DNA from: Acidimicrobiia bacterium
Lineage (GTDB): Bacteria; Actinomycetota; Acidimicrobiia; Spongiisociales; ZC4RG35
Direction of reading: 5' to 3'
Assembly (NCBI GenBank): GCA_029865445.1
Contig: JAOUGY010000141.1
Coordinates: forward strand, 1 to 9,310
Length of the DNA stretch: 9,310 nucleotides
Positions within the stretch are counted from its first letter, which is position 1. Every line of letters starts with the position of its first letter. Below the pieces are notes generated by a model that worked only from the letters and a program-made list of their open reading frames with translations, did no database searches and had not been told where the DNA came from. Positions 1-5,166 of this stretch are shown piece by piece. The position numbers were made by a program, and so were the translations under genes.

Positions 1-92
1 TTCGCTCGGGCCGCTGTGAGCGGTGGGCTGTGCGCGGTGCGCTTTCTCCCCCTCCGTCGACCTGCCTTGAGGTGGGTGGTTGCGGGTTCTGT

Positions 93-137
93 TCTCCCCC
101 CAGCGGAGGGAGTCCGGCGGAGCCGGGAGGGGGGAGA
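93..137. repeat. Nested GC-rich inverted repeat
   Basis: The outer arms TCTCCCCCC (93-101) and GGGGGGAGA (129-137) are perfect 9-bp complements. Inside them, CCGGC (114-118) and GCCGG (122-126) form a second stem with a GGA loop. The structure ends exactly where the heptamer array begins. It could be a terminator for an unseen gene to the left, or a copy of a dispersed palindromic element. No U-tract follows, so the repeat-element reading is preferred. Confidence 0.6.
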
Positions 138-235
138 GACTGGTGACTGGTGACTGGTGACTGGTGACTGGTGACTGGTGACTGGTGACTGGTGACTGGT
201 GACTGGTGACTGGTGACTGGTGACTGGTGACTCGT
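138..235. repeat. Heptanucleotide tandem array (GACTGGT)x14
   Basis: Thirteen perfect head-to-tail copies of GACTGGT occupy 138-228. A fourteenth copy (229-235) has one substitution, GACTCGT. A 7-bp unit is out of phase with codons and brings TGA into every forward frame, so the array is not coding on the plus strand. On the minus strand the repeat is open in all frames and would read as a Thr-Ser-His-Gln-Ser-Pro-Val cycle, but nothing indicates a gene there. It is a variable-number tandem repeat of the kind made by replication slippage. Confidence 0.95.
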
Positions 236-293
236 TGTCCCCCCTCGGTCGCCTGCGGCGACACCTGCCCCCGGCGGACTTGTCGCAAACATG

Positions 294-324
294 AGAAATG
301 GCGCCGGATCCCGGCGCCATTTCT
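294..324 (-). terminator. Strong hairpin downstream of whiB, probable terminator
   Basis: Arms at 294-307 and 311-324 are perfectly complementary over 14 bp around a 3-nt loop. The stem is GC-rich at its core and A/T-rich at its base. It lies 21 nt past the whiB stop codon on the strand whiB uses. Read in the whiB direction, the base of the stem runs into ATTTCT then CATGTTT, which is a weak and interrupted U-tract. It probably ends whiB transcription and may work in both directions. Confidence 0.75.
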
Positions 325-345
325 GATTTCAGGACTGTTGGTTCT

Positions 346-663
346 TCAGAGCGAGCGACGGCGCCGCTCGGCCAGCCAGCGCTTCCGAAGCCGGCGCCGC
401 TCGTCTTCGGCGTATCCGCCCCACACGCCCGCTTCCTGGTTGGACTCGAGGGCGTACTGGAGGCAATCCTCCTGCACCGAGCACTGGACGCAGATCGCCT
501 TGGCCTCGGTGATCTGATCGATGGCGGGACCGGTCGATCCAATGGGGAAGAACAGCGTCGGGTCTGAATCCCGACACGCCGAGAGTTCGCGCCAGTCGGT
601 GGCGATGGTGATTCCCTGCGTGGCGATGCGCACGGCATCGTGGGTGATGTTGGGGGTGGTCAT
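346..663 (-). CDS. whiB: WhiB-family iron-sulfur transcriptional regulator, WhiB1-like
   Basis: A 105-residue WhiB protein. WhiB proteins bind a [4Fe-4S] cluster through four cysteines, respond to nitric oxide, oxygen or redox state, and work with the primary sigma factor. The cysteines seen are Cys30, Cys58, Cys61 and Cys67 (C-x2-C-x5-C). The GVWGG turn is at 79-83, and a basic tail (about 89-103, nearly all Arg) should contact DNA. The segment DPTLFFPIGSTGPA after Cys30 is closest to WhiB1 among the paralogues I know. Its Phe pair and Trp24 match the residues that pack on sigma region 4 in that family. The start chosen is the ATG at 663, because AGAGG lies 6 nt upstream. The ATG at 669 touches that ribosome site and would add only two residues. 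It is transcribed away from the phosphodiesterase gene and followed by a strong hairpin. Family assignment is very sure; the WhiB1 subtype is inferred by eye. Confidence 0.95.
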   Translation of the reverse strand: MTTPNITHDAVRIATQGITIATDWRELSACRDSDPTLFFPIGSTGPAIDQITEAKAICVQCSVQEDCLQYALESNQEAGVWGGYAEDERRRLRKRWLAERRRRSL

Positions 664-917
664 GGTCATCCTCTGATGGCGTATGGTGTCGAGGATCCGA
701 GGGTCACCGGGGGGGTCGAGTGGTCGACCTTCCTCCGTGCGACGCCGTCCTGGACGCTTGGTCCCGGACGTTCGGCGTTCTCTTGTCGGAGATCGTCGAC
801 TCTCGGACGGAAGTTTGTTCCTTCTTTCACGAGCCTGCCCGCGGGCAGAAACGTGTGTTTCAGTGCTTGCGATTGCGAACGGTAACGTTGATCGGACACC
901 GGCGCAATGGATTCTTG
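664..917. promoter_or_regulatory. Divergent intergenic region between whiB and the phosphodiesterase gene
   Basis: This 254-bp gap must hold the whiB promoter and probably one for the plus-strand genes. Three things stand out: a perfect 14-bp palindrome (835-848), a tandem hexamer TTGCGA-TTGCGA (867-878), and a -10-like TAACGT (883-888) facing the phosphodiesterase. No matching -35 box with proper spacing was found for TAACGT, so promoter positions are tentative. Overlapping reading frames on both strands have no recognisable product. Confidence 0.5.
835..848. promoter_or_regulatory. 14-bp perfect palindrome, candidate operator
   Basis: CTGCCCGCGGGCAG equals its own reverse complement. It sits in the middle of the divergent whiB/phosphodiesterase region, about 170 bp upstream of whiB and 70 bp upstream of the phosphodiesterase start. 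A dyad with no loop suits a homodimeric repressor or activator site better than a transcript hairpin. The binding protein is unknown, and GC-only palindromes also arise by chance in such DNA. Confidence 0.35.
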
Positions 918-1643
918 ATGTTTTTTTCCGGACAATCTCTGCAAGTCGTAGGCCACCGGGGGTGGGCTGCACGCCATCCCGACAACTCCGCCATCGGTAT
1001 CGGGGCCGCGTTTGGCGTCGTCGACATGGTGGAGGTCGACATCCGACGGTGCGCGGACGGCCCCCTGGTGCTCTCCCACGACCCCGAAATCGGCGGTCAC
1101 GTGGTCGCCGACACACCATGGGACAGGCTGCGTGAAGTCGGTCTCGGGGAAGGACAGCGGCCCGTGCTGCTGTCGGAGATCCTCCGATCCTTCCCCGACA
1201 AGGCCTTCAATCTGGAGGTGAAGAACTCGCCGTTCGAGCCGGGGTTCGAGTCCGAGTTCGGTCTGGCGCTCGAGACGGCGGAGCTGTCGCGACCCGGAGA
1301 TCTGCTGTCGAGTTTCTACTGGCCGACAATGGACGCGGTCCGCGCCTCCTATCCACGCGTCGCCACGGGGCTCCTTCTCGAAGACGACATCGACCTCGAC
1401 GCGGCCATCGACCATGCCATCGAGCGTGGTCACGCCGCGGTCATACCGCACTGGCCCATGCTCGACCGAGCTGCCGGAATCGGGGCGATCCGTCGAGCTC
1501 ACGACGCCGGCATCGGAGTGGCCACCTGGACGGTCAACGACGAGGCTGTCGCAAATCGTTTGGCGTCGGCCGGGGTCGACGCCATCATCACCGACGACCC
1601 GGGCGGGCTCGTCGCCGCGCTCGGTGACCAGGAGCAGAGATGA
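918..1643 (+). CDS. Glycerophosphodiester phosphodiesterase family protein
   Basis: A 241-residue protein of the GDPD/UgpQ family. These TIM-barrel enzymes hydrolyse glycerophosphodiesters from phospholipid turnover to sn-glycerol 3-phosphate and an alcohol, using a divalent metal. Seen in order: the first strand with VGHRG (His13 and Arg14 of the HRG signature), HPDNS at 20-24 where PENT is usual, the metal-ligand pair Glu39-x-Asp41, His54-Asp55, NLEVK with Glu100 and Lys102, and late in the barrel WTVND and DAIITDDP. Length is normal for a cytosolic member, and no signal peptide is seen. The ATG at 918 puts the HRG motif at the usual distance from the N-terminus. The frame is open further upstream, but that part (from 720) does not resemble the family. 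No strong ribosome site precedes 918, so the start is the least certain part. The stop overlaps the yqeY start (ATGA), which suggests co-transcription. The substrate is inferred from family only. Confidence 0.9.
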   Translation: MFFSGQSLQVVGHRGWAARHPDNSAIGIGAAFGVVDMVEVDIRRCADGPLVLSHDPEIGGHVVADTPWDRLREVGLGEGQRPVLLSEILRSFPDKAFNLEVKNSPFEPGFESEFGLALETAELSRPGDLLSSFYWPTMDAVRASYPRVATGLLLEDDIDLDAAIDHAIERGHAAVIPHWPMLDRAAGIGAIRRAHDAGIGVATWTVNDEAVANRLASAGVDAIITDDPGGLVAALGDQEQR

Positions 1644-2101
1644 CCATTGCCGACCAATTCAGCGCAGAACTCAAAGACGCCATGCGATCGGGCGACAAGC
1701 CACGACTCGACACCGTGCGCATGATCATCAGCGAGATCCTCGTCGCCAAGACCGCCCCCGGCTTCACGGGCCAGGTCGACGACGACCTGTATCTGGCTGT
1801 CATCGCCGCCCAGGTGAAGAAGGACCAGAAGTCGATCGAGGAATATCGGGCTCTCGGGGAACGCGGTGAGCCGATGGTGGCCAAGTACGAGGCCGAGGTC
1901 GCCTATCTGTCGCAGTGGCTTCCTACGAGGCTCGACGAGGAAGCGACCGCTGAGCTCGTTGCCGCCACCATCGCCGAGCTCGGCGTCGAAGGTGACCCCA
2001 AGGCAGCGGGGCGAGTCATCGGTCAGATCATGAAGAACCACCGCGACGAGGTGGACGGAGGATTGGTCAACAAGGTCGTTCGACAGGCGCTCGAAGGCTG
2101 A
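1640..2101 (+). CDS. yqeY: YqeY/GatB-like domain protein
   Basis: A 153-residue protein of the GatB/YqeY family, the expected size for a free-standing YqeY. The family shares the all-helical tRNA-binding domain found at the end of GatB in the tRNA-dependent amidotransferase. The role of the stand-alone form is unsettled. Family hallmarks are visible: an N-terminal helix with RLDTVRMIISEI, the conserved KKDQKSIEEY region near the middle, YLSQWLP, and a C-terminal helical part with GRVIGQIMKNH that forms the small YqeY subdomain. The ATG overlaps the preceding stop, and AGGAG (1630-1634) sits 5 nt upstream, so the start is secure. It is the middle gene of a tight three-gene run and ends one base before the ligase start. 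I see no functional link to lipid turnover or DNA repair beyond co-transcription. Confidence 0.92.
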   Translation: MTIADQFSAELKDAMRSGDKPRLDTVRMIISEILVAKTAPGFTGQVDDDLYLAVIAAQVKKDQKSIEEYRALGERGEPMVAKYEAEVAYLSQWLPTRLDEEATAELVAATIAELGVEGDPKAAGRVIGQIMKNHRDEVDGGLVNKVVRQALEG

Positions 2102-2102
2102 C

Positions 2103-3035
2103 TTGCCGTTCTACGAACCGATGCTGGCCACGCCTTGGCGGGTGCCCTTCGACGATCCCGGCTGGTGGTTTGAAGTCAAATGGGACGGTGTGCGGGTCCT
2201 CGCCGAAGTCGGCCCCGACTCGGTCGTTCTCCGATCTCGCAACGGCAACAACATGACCGGTCGGTATCCGGAGTTGGCGAGCGTGCGGTGTGACCAGACC
2301 ACCGTGATCGACGGTGAGATAGTCGCGCTCGATTCCTCCGGGCGACCGTCGTTCCAGCTGCTCCAATCCAGGATGAACACCACGCCCACGAACGAGCTCA
2401 TCGATAGGGTGCCGGTGACCTTGATGGCTTTTGACATTCTTCACCACGGTGAGGAGCTGATCGCGGCGCCCATCGAGGAGCGCTGGGCGCATCTCGATTC
2501 TCTGGCGCTCGGCAACCGGGTGGTCCGGTCCAGTCCCACCCGAGGAGCCGGGAAGGCGCTCTACGCCGCGGTGGTGGCGGGCGGTCTCGAAGGTGTGGTT
2601 GCCAAGAAGTCCGGGTCACCGTATCGGCCCGGTCGGAGGTCACCGGACTGGCGAAAGATCGTTCACCGGCGATCGGGGCGGTTCGTGGTTGTCGGGTTCC
2701 TGCCGGGCCACGGAGCGAGGGCATCAACGTTCGCGTCCCTCCTGCTCGGCCTTCATCGCGACCAGGGGATCGTGTACGTGGGGGCAGTCGGCTCGGGTTT
2801 CGACGATGCGTCGCTGGTCCACATCCGGGCGGCGCTCGATCAGATGCAGATCGATGACCGACCGGTGCGGTCCGATTCCACGATCGACCGAAGCGCCCGA
2901 TGGGTGGAACCGGTTCTGTGCGCGGTGGTCGAGTACCGGGAATGGACCGGGGATGGGCATCTTCGCGCCCCGGTGTTCAAAGGCTTCGCCGCCGAGCCGG
3001 CCACGGACGCCACGTGGGAGGCCGAGGGGCCGTGA
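2103..3035 (+). CDS. ligD: Stand-alone ATP-dependent DNA ligase of the LigD ligase-module type
   Basis: A 310-residue ligase that should seal DNA ends using ATP, most likely as the ligase of non-homologous end joining with the neighbouring Ku. Nucleotidyltransferase motifs are intact: motif I K26-W-D-G with the adenylated lysine, the RSRNG element at 44-48, motif III around D70-G-E72, the FDIL strand at 110-113, motif IV E163-G-V-V-A-K-K169, and motif V W183-R-K185. An OB-fold domain fills about 187-305. The GLEGVVAKK and SPYRPGRRSPDW segments match the LigD ligase module better than other ligases. The primase-polymerase and phosphoesterase domains of full mycobacterial LigD are absent, so the symbol denotes the module only; a LigC-type name is also possible. 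The start is TTG at 2103, favoured by GAAGG (2093-2097) 5 nt upstream. An ATG at residue 7 is the alternative. It follows yqeY by one base, and its stop abuts the convergent ku stop. Confidence 0.93.
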   Translation: MPFYEPMLATPWRVPFDDPGWWFEVKWDGVRVLAEVGPDSVVLRSRNGNNMTGRYPELASVRCDQTTVIDGEIVALDSSGRPSFQLLQSRMNTTPTNELIDRVPVTLMAFDILHHGEELIAAPIEERWAHLDSLALGNRVVRSSPTRGAGKALYAAVVAGGLEGVVAKKSGSPYRPGRRSPDWRKIVHRRSGRFVVVGFLPGHGARASTFASLLLGLHRDQGIVYVGAVGSGFDDASLVHIRAALDQMQIDDRPVRSDSTIDRSARWVEPVLCAVVEYREWTGDGHLRAPVFKGFAAEPATDATWEAEGP

Positions 3036-3824
3036 TCAGCTGGCGGCCTTCTTCGCCGACTTCGTAGCCTCGACGGATGCCTTGAGTGCTTCGAGCAGAT
3101 CGACGACTTTGGTGGGTTCGGGCGCCTCGGGGACAACGATCTCCTGGCCCTCGAGCTTCTGCTGGGCGAGTTCGGAGATGCGCTCCCGGGTCTGATCTAC
3201 GTACTCGCTCTCATCGAACGGCCGGGTCATGTTCTCGATGAGCATGGTCGCCATCGCCACCTCTTCGGATCTGATCTCGACATCGACGTCGAGTTCCTCG
3301 AACTCCGGCTTTCGAATCTCGTCGGGCCAGTACATCGTCTCGAGGACCAGCACGCCGTCCTTGGCGCGAATCGTGGCGAGCTGTTGCTTCTCCCGGATCG
3401 CCACCTTGGCGATGCCGACCTTGTCGCCGTCCTCCAGAGCACCGATGAGGATCCGGTACGCCTTGACACCCGTTCTCTCGGGCGCCAGGAAATAGGAGGA
3501 CTTGTAGTACATGGGGTCGATTTCGGAGGCATCGACGAATTGCACGACGTCCACGAGCTTGGCACCCGCTTTGGCAGAGGCCGCCGCCAGTTCGTCGTCG
3601 GTGAAGGTGACGTACGTGCCTTTCTCGACCTCGAAGCCCTTCACGATCTCCTCCCAGGTGACTTCCTGACCGTCGGCTTCGGCCACCCGCTTGTACTTGA
3701 TGGGACTGCCGTCGGCACCGCGCAGCATCTTGAACTTGGGAGTCCGGTCTTCGGTCGCAGAGAAGAGGGCGACCGGGATCGTCACCAGGCCGAAGGAGAC
3801 AGCGCCTTTCCAGATCGAACGCAT
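3036..3824 (-). CDS. ku: Ku DNA end-binding protein (non-homologous end joining)
   Basis: A 262-residue bacterial Ku. It forms a homodimeric ring that threads onto broken DNA ends and recruits the ligase. Seen: the N-terminal signature SIWKGAVSFGLVTIPV (3-18), then KYKRV with EADGQEV, the EEIVKGFEVEKGTYV strand-helix region, DPMYYKSSYFLAPE (the bridge region), and a late helical part with EMYWPDE-like and RPFDESEY-type elements. The C-terminal tail is short and Lys/Ala-rich. Length matches the minimal single-domain bacterial Ku, without a long lysine-repeat extension. The ATG at 3824 fits the family N-terminus exactly. No ribosome site lies close upstream, but a -10-like TACGAT ends 7 nt before the ATG, which would suit a leaderless mRNA. 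It converges on the ligase gene with zero spacing, so the two halves of the system come from different promoters. Confidence 0.97.
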   Translation of the reverse strand: MRSIWKGAVSFGLVTIPVALFSATEDRTPKFKMLRGADGSPIKYKRVAEADGQEVTWEEIVKGFEVEKGTYVTFTDDELAAASAKAGAKLVDVVQFVDASEIDPMYYKSSYFLAPERTGVKAYRILIGALEDGDKVGIAKVAIREKQQLATIRAKDGVLVLETMYWPDEIRKPEFEELDVDVEIRSEEVAMATMLIENMTRPFDESEYVDQTRERISELAQQKLEGQEIVVPEAPEPTKVVDLLEALKASVEATKSAKKAAS

Positions 3825-3831
3825 GCGCGAA

Positions 3832-3837
3832 ATCGTA
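3832..3837 (-). promoter_or_regulatory. Possible -10 box for ku (leaderless)
   Basis: On the minus strand TACGAT fits the actinobacterial TAnnnT pattern and is followed by 7 nt and the ku ATG. Transcription would then start at or next to the start codon. No -35 match is seen at 16-18 bp, so support rests on the -10 spacing and on the lack of a ribosome site. Confidence 0.4.
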
Positions 3838-3915
3838 CCCTCGCGAAAGGACCTGTGCCCGGTTGCGGTCGGGAGTCAAAGATGCGAGCCTCGGCGACGA
3901 CGAATCGGAGGTCAC

Positions 3916-4266
3916 ATGGCGCTCATCTCGGACTGGGGCTTTTTCCTCAAACCAGGCAAGGAAGAGGAGTTCGACCGATGGCTCGACGAGAACGAGCCCA
4001 GGTTCACCGAACTCGCCCCGCCCACCTACGAGTACCTGGGCACCTACGTCCCTCTGTGGCGGGGAGCGGGGGAGACGGCGCCGTTCCATCAGTTGTGGCG
4101 ATACCTGTCCGAACGTCCACCGGATCTTCGGGTGGCTGCCGGGGACGGCGGCGGCGATTTCACCGACATGGCTCGGGAGTTTCTGTCATTCGTGGACGAG
4201 ACCCGCTCCGCCGAGGAGACGTTCCGGCTGTACCGGTCGGCTCGAAAAGCGCCGGATCGAACCTGA
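3916..4266 (+). CDS. Hypothetical protein, 116 residues, possible alpha-beta barrel fold
   Basis: I do not recognise the family. The ATG at 3916 has GGAGG (3907-3911) 4 nt upstream, which supports a real gene starting here, although the frame is open further upstream opposite ku. The protein begins with a hydrophobic strand (ALISDWGFFLKPG), followed by an acidic amphipathic helix rich in Glu, Asp and Arg (about 16-33). Two more strand-like parts follow (YEYLGTYVPLW and the region around FHQLWRY), then a Gly-rich turn and a C-terminal helix around FTDMAREFLSFVDE. The strand-helix-strand order and the size recall dimeric alpha-beta barrel (NIPSNAP/antibiotic-monooxygenase-like) proteins. That is a guess from predicted elements, not from a motif. 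Five Trp in 116 residues is notable. No signal peptide or membrane segment is seen. It diverges from ku with 91 bp between, and ends 28 bp before the tRNA. Confidence 0.75.
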   Translation: MALISDWGFFLKPGKEEEFDRWLDENEPRFTELAPPTYEYLGTYVPLWRGAGETAPFHQLWRYLSERPPDLRVAAGDGGGDFTDMAREFLSFVDETRSAEETFRLYRSARKAPDRT

Positions 4267-4277
4267 CCCTCCCGGGC

Positions 4278-4283
4278 TACACT
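4278..4283 (+). promoter_or_regulatory. Probable -10 box for tRNA-Arg
   Basis: TACACT fits the TAnnnT pattern and lies 11 nt before the first base of the mature tRNA, leaving room for a transcription start just ahead of it. No good -35 hexamer is seen at the right distance, so support comes mainly from position. Confidence 0.4.
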
Positions 4284-4294
4284 CGCGCCATCCC

Positions 4295-4366
4295 GCTCCC
4301 GTAGCTCAGGGGATAGAGCGCTGGCCTCCGGAGCCAGGTGCGCAGGTTCGAATCCTGCCGGGAGCA
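4295..4366 (+). tRNA. tRNA-Arg (anticodon CCG)
   Basis: A complete cloverleaf can be drawn. The acceptor stem GCTCCCG (4295-4301) pairs with CGGGAGC (4359-4365), with discriminator A at 4366. The D stem is GCTC/GAGC (4304-4307, 4316-4319). The anticodon stem CTGGC/GCCAG (4321-4325, 4333-4337) closes a 7-nt loop with anticodon CCG at 4328-4330, which reads the Arg codon CGG. The variable loop is 4 nt. The T stem GCAGG/CCTGC (4342-4346, 4354-4358) closes the loop TTCGAAT. The 3' CCA is not encoded and must be added after transcription. CGG is heavily used in high-GC genomes, so a dedicated CCG tRNA is expected. Confidence 0.97.
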
Positions 4367-4421
4367 CAACACCGATTCCGGCGCCCGCTGCGGCAGATGC
4401 CGTCTCCCTGACACCGTCGCA

Positions 4422-4427
4422 TAGACT
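4422..4427 (+). promoter_or_regulatory. Possible -10 box for the peroxiredoxin-like gene
   Basis: TAGACT fits TAnnnT and lies 30 nt upstream of the GTG start at 4458, leaving a leader long enough to hold the AGGAC ribosome site (4446-4450). CTGACA (4408-4413) resembles a -35 but is only 8 bp away, so it cannot pair with this -10. Weak call. Confidence 0.25.
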
Positions 4428-4457
4428 TCTGGGTCCCCGAGGACCAGGACGTGTGAC

Positions 4458-5105
4458 GTGACATCCCTCCGAGACGAGCTCGCCGCCCGAGCGAGCGGCG
4501 CCAAGAACTTCGACCCGGAACGCAAGGCCGTGTACGACGCCCAGGCCCGGGCGTTGGAAGAATCGGATCTTCTCGAAAGGGCGCTGCGGACGGGTGACCG
4601 GGCTCCGATGTTCGAGCTACCGGATGCATTTGGGAACATGGTCGGGCTCGCCGATGTGCTCGCCACCGGCCCGGTGATCCTCTCGTTCTACCGAGGGTCC
4701 TGGTGCCCCTTCTGCAATCTCGAGCTGCGCGCCCTGCAACGCGAACTTGCCGCGGCGCAGGCGGGCGGAGTGAACCTGGTGGCGGTGTCCCCCAACAAAC
4801 CGGACATGTCCCGCCAGCTCATCGAAGAGCACGGGCTCGAGTTCTCCGTGCTCTCGGACCACCGCAACGATGTCGCCTCGCAGTTCAACCTGGTGTACGA
4901 GATGGTGCCCGAGCAGGTGGACTACTACCGCAACCACGATCGCGACATCGGCGCGATGAACGGTACAGACATCTGGACGCTGCCCGTCCCGGCCACCTAC
5001 GTCATCGACCGCGACGGCACGATCCGATACGACTTCATCGATCTCAATCACCGGGTCCGTGCCGAACCCGCCGAGGTGATCGCCCTCGCCGCCTCCCTCG
5101 CCTGA
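4458..5105 (+). CDS. Peroxiredoxin-like (AhpC/TSA) thioredoxin-fold protein
   Basis: A 215-residue protein of the AhpC/TSA peroxiredoxin-like group, presumably a cytosolic thiol peroxidase or reductase acting on peroxides. An N-terminal helical part (1-45), charged and Ala-rich, precedes the fold. The fold starts with DRAPMFELPDAFG (47-59) and continues through the hydrophobic strand VILSFYRGSW into Cys83-Pro-Phe-Cys86. Later strands are LVAVSP, FSVLSD and the cis-Pro loop LPVPATYVIDRDG, with the usual final YDFIDLN part. The canonical peroxidatic PxxxTxxC motif is not present in that form: Gly80 sits where Thr is expected and a CXXC pair is used instead. This is typical of the FYRGSWCPFC subgroup. 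GTG at 4458 is chosen because AGGAC lies 7 nt upstream and the frame starts the family-like helix there. It lies alone between the tRNA and the palindromes before hom. No signal peptide is seen. The true substrate is unknown. Confidence 0.88.
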   Translation: MTSLRDELAARASGAKNFDPERKAVYDAQARALEESDLLERALRTGDRAPMFELPDAFGNMVGLADVLATGPVILSFYRGSWCPFCNLELRALQRELAAAQAGGVNLVAVSPNKPDMSRQLIEEHGLEFSVLSDHRNDVASQFNLVYEMVPEQVDYYRNHDRDIGAMNGTDIWTLPVPATYVIDRDGTIRYDFIDLNHRVRAEPAEVIALAASLA

Positions 5106-5110
5106 CCACC

Positions 5111-5156
5111 CGAAGTCCACAACCCTGGGTTGTGGACTTCGCTCAGCGAAGTCCAC
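5111..5156. repeat. Overlapping palindromes with three copies of CGAAGTCCAC
   Basis: Arms 5111-5125 and 5127-5141 are perfectly complementary over 15 bp around one base, forming a 31-nt palindrome. Arms 5132-5143 and 5145-5156 are perfectly complementary over 12 bp around one base, forming a 25-nt palindrome. The two share the middle arm, so as RNA only one can form at a time. CGAAGTCCAC occurs at 5111-5120 and 5147-5156, and its complement at 5132-5141. The block starts 5 nt after the peroxiredoxin-like stop and ends before the hom promoter. It may end the upstream transcript, although no U-tract follows, or it may be a dispersed palindromic element or operator. Confidence 0.8.
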
Positions 5157-5166
5157 GGCCCGCGGA

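Larger units (their letters stand above)
1..345. other. Intergenic tract without a supportable gene, rich in repeats
   Basis: No reading frame here has convincing coding character. The tract holds two C-rich blocks that resemble each other (48-65 and 240-256, matching apart from one substitution and one indel). It also holds a GC-rich inverted repeat (93-137), a heptamer array (138-235), a small inverted repeat GTCGCC-TGC-GGCGAC (248-262), and the hairpin after whiB (294-324). Frame 1 stays open from the window edge to about 159, so the tail of a truncated gene cannot be excluded. The composition looks like non-coding repeat sequence, and I recognise no protein family. Confidence 0.6.

Noticed and set aside
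138..235. Heptamer array as a CRISPR array or direct-repeat origin
   Set aside because: The units are contiguous 7-mers without spacers. No DnaA-box-like 9-mers or replication genes are nearby.
720..917. N-terminal extension of the phosphodiesterase to position 720
   Set aside because: The first 66 residues of that frame do not resemble the family and would fill the divergent promoter region. The HRG strand starts just after the ATG at 918.
664..1119. Upstream extension of the WhiB frame, giving a 257-residue protein
   Set aside because: The added N-terminal part is Arg/Pro-rich antisense to the phosphodiesterase gene. A ribosome site and the family start support the ATG at 663.
4408..4427. 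CTGACA/TAGACT as a full promoter for the peroxiredoxin-like gene
   Set aside because: Only 8 bp separates the hexamers, which is far too short. Only the -10 is kept, as a weak candidate.
4277..4666. Minus-strand reading frames over the tRNA (with DSNLRTWLRRPALYPLSYG-like text), and a plus-strand one reading VAQGIERWPPEPG
   Set aside because: These are translations of the tRNA gene and its antisense, a well-known source of false protein entries. The cloverleaf explains the sequence.
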